Source: Nocardia lijiangensis NBRC 108240 (GTDB lineage Bacteria; Actinomycetota; Actinomycetes; Mycobacteriales; Mycobacteriaceae). Taken from it: a stretch of DNA of 40,760 nucleotides. Numbering within the stretch: position 1 is the stretch's first letter; the number at the start of each line of letters is the position of its first letter. Under the pieces are notes generated by a model. That model saw only the letters and a list, made by a program, of their open reading frames with translations, searched no databases and had not been told where the DNA came from. Location: the NCBI RefSeq assembly GCF_001613045.1, contig NZ_BDBP01000094.1, positions 1 through 40,760 of the forward strand, in the 5' to 3' direction. Positions 40,588-40,760 of this stretch are shown in pieces. The position numbers and the translations under genes were made by a program.

Positions 40588-40760
40588 TCACCACTTCGAC
40601 ATGCCCGACATCGTTTTCGACGCCCGGGCGTGTCTTCGTAGTGCGAGCTTCGAATCGGCTGACTCCCGTGGCAAGTCCCGTTGTCCCGCCTCGCCGAGGC
40701 TCGCTTTGAAGAATCGCGGTGCGGGTGCGGCGCAGTAGTACACACCGAATCCGCGCATGG
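40588..40760 (-). CDS. Possible hypothetical protein, running to or past the window edge
   Basis: On the minus strand a frame ends at TGA 40588-40590. An in-frame ATG lies at 40758, giving 56 residues (MRGFGVYYCAAPAPRFF... ending SKTMSGMSKW), and the frame may continue beyond the window. Third codon positions are GC-rich in the first half but less so near the end. The two downstream hairpins fit transcription in this direction. No family is recognised. Confidence 0.3.
   Translation of the reverse strand, partial: MRGFGVYYCAAPAPRFFKASLGEAGQRDLPRESADSKLALRRHARASKTMSGMSKW

Overview
The window is high-GC actinobacterial DNA. I read it as Nocardia or a close relative in the Mycobacteriales. The grounds are strong G/C preference at third codon positions, many GTG starts, a FAAL-primed type I polyketide synthase (PKS), DUF6325/SHOCT, DUF5995, DUF7144 and AraC-binding-like families, and Tat-lipoprotein signals. 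The genus is an inference from gene content. No rRNA, tRNA, CRISPR array, integrase or intact insertion sequence was seen.

Bases 1-2810 hold ordinary chromosomal genes: a LysR regulator cut by the window edge, a divergent EamA/DMT exporter, a secreted beta-propeller protein and a VOC protein.

Bases 2853-22294 look like one biosynthetic locus. A P450/EthD pair reads leftward from a shared intergenic region. Rightward runs a 3367-residue megasynthase (FAAL-ACP-KS-AT-DH-KR-ACP-C-FkbH), then an overlapping ACP-thioester reductase carrying an extra C-terminal domain, then an overlapping alpha/beta hydrolase with a cysteine nucleophile. Beyond an opposing Gfo/Idh/MocA oxidoreductase lie two glycosyltransferases, GT1-like and GT4-like. 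The domain order suggests this line of work: a fatty acid is activated and loaded, extended once with a probably branched unit, joined by the condensation domain to a glyceryl unit loaded by FkbH, and released by reduction. That would give an acylated glyceraldehyde or glycerol, which the glycosyltransferases could glycosylate. This PKS route to a glycosyl-glycerolipid is the main candidate for an undescribed system here.

Bases 22295-26642 hold a DUF6325/SHOCT pair, a divergent multi-pass membrane protein and a DUF1254 Tat-lipoprotein. Bases 26694-36475 are a long leftward array: PLDc_N-SHOCT protein, GH15 glycosidase, MFS transporter, small membrane protein, class II amidotransferase, DUF7144 protein, PPK2 and a P-type ATPase whose ion-site motifs are atypical. 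It has a stress and energy-storage flavour, but no shared regulatory motif was found.

Bases 36891-40760 hold small genes (GYD, a four-cysteine secreted protein, DUF5995, STAS/SpoIIAA-like) mixed with gene fragments (AraC N-terminal half, SnoaL/DUF4440 C-terminus). They also hold two strong hairpins, a good SigB/SigF-type promoter match, and about 650 bases with no recognisable gene.
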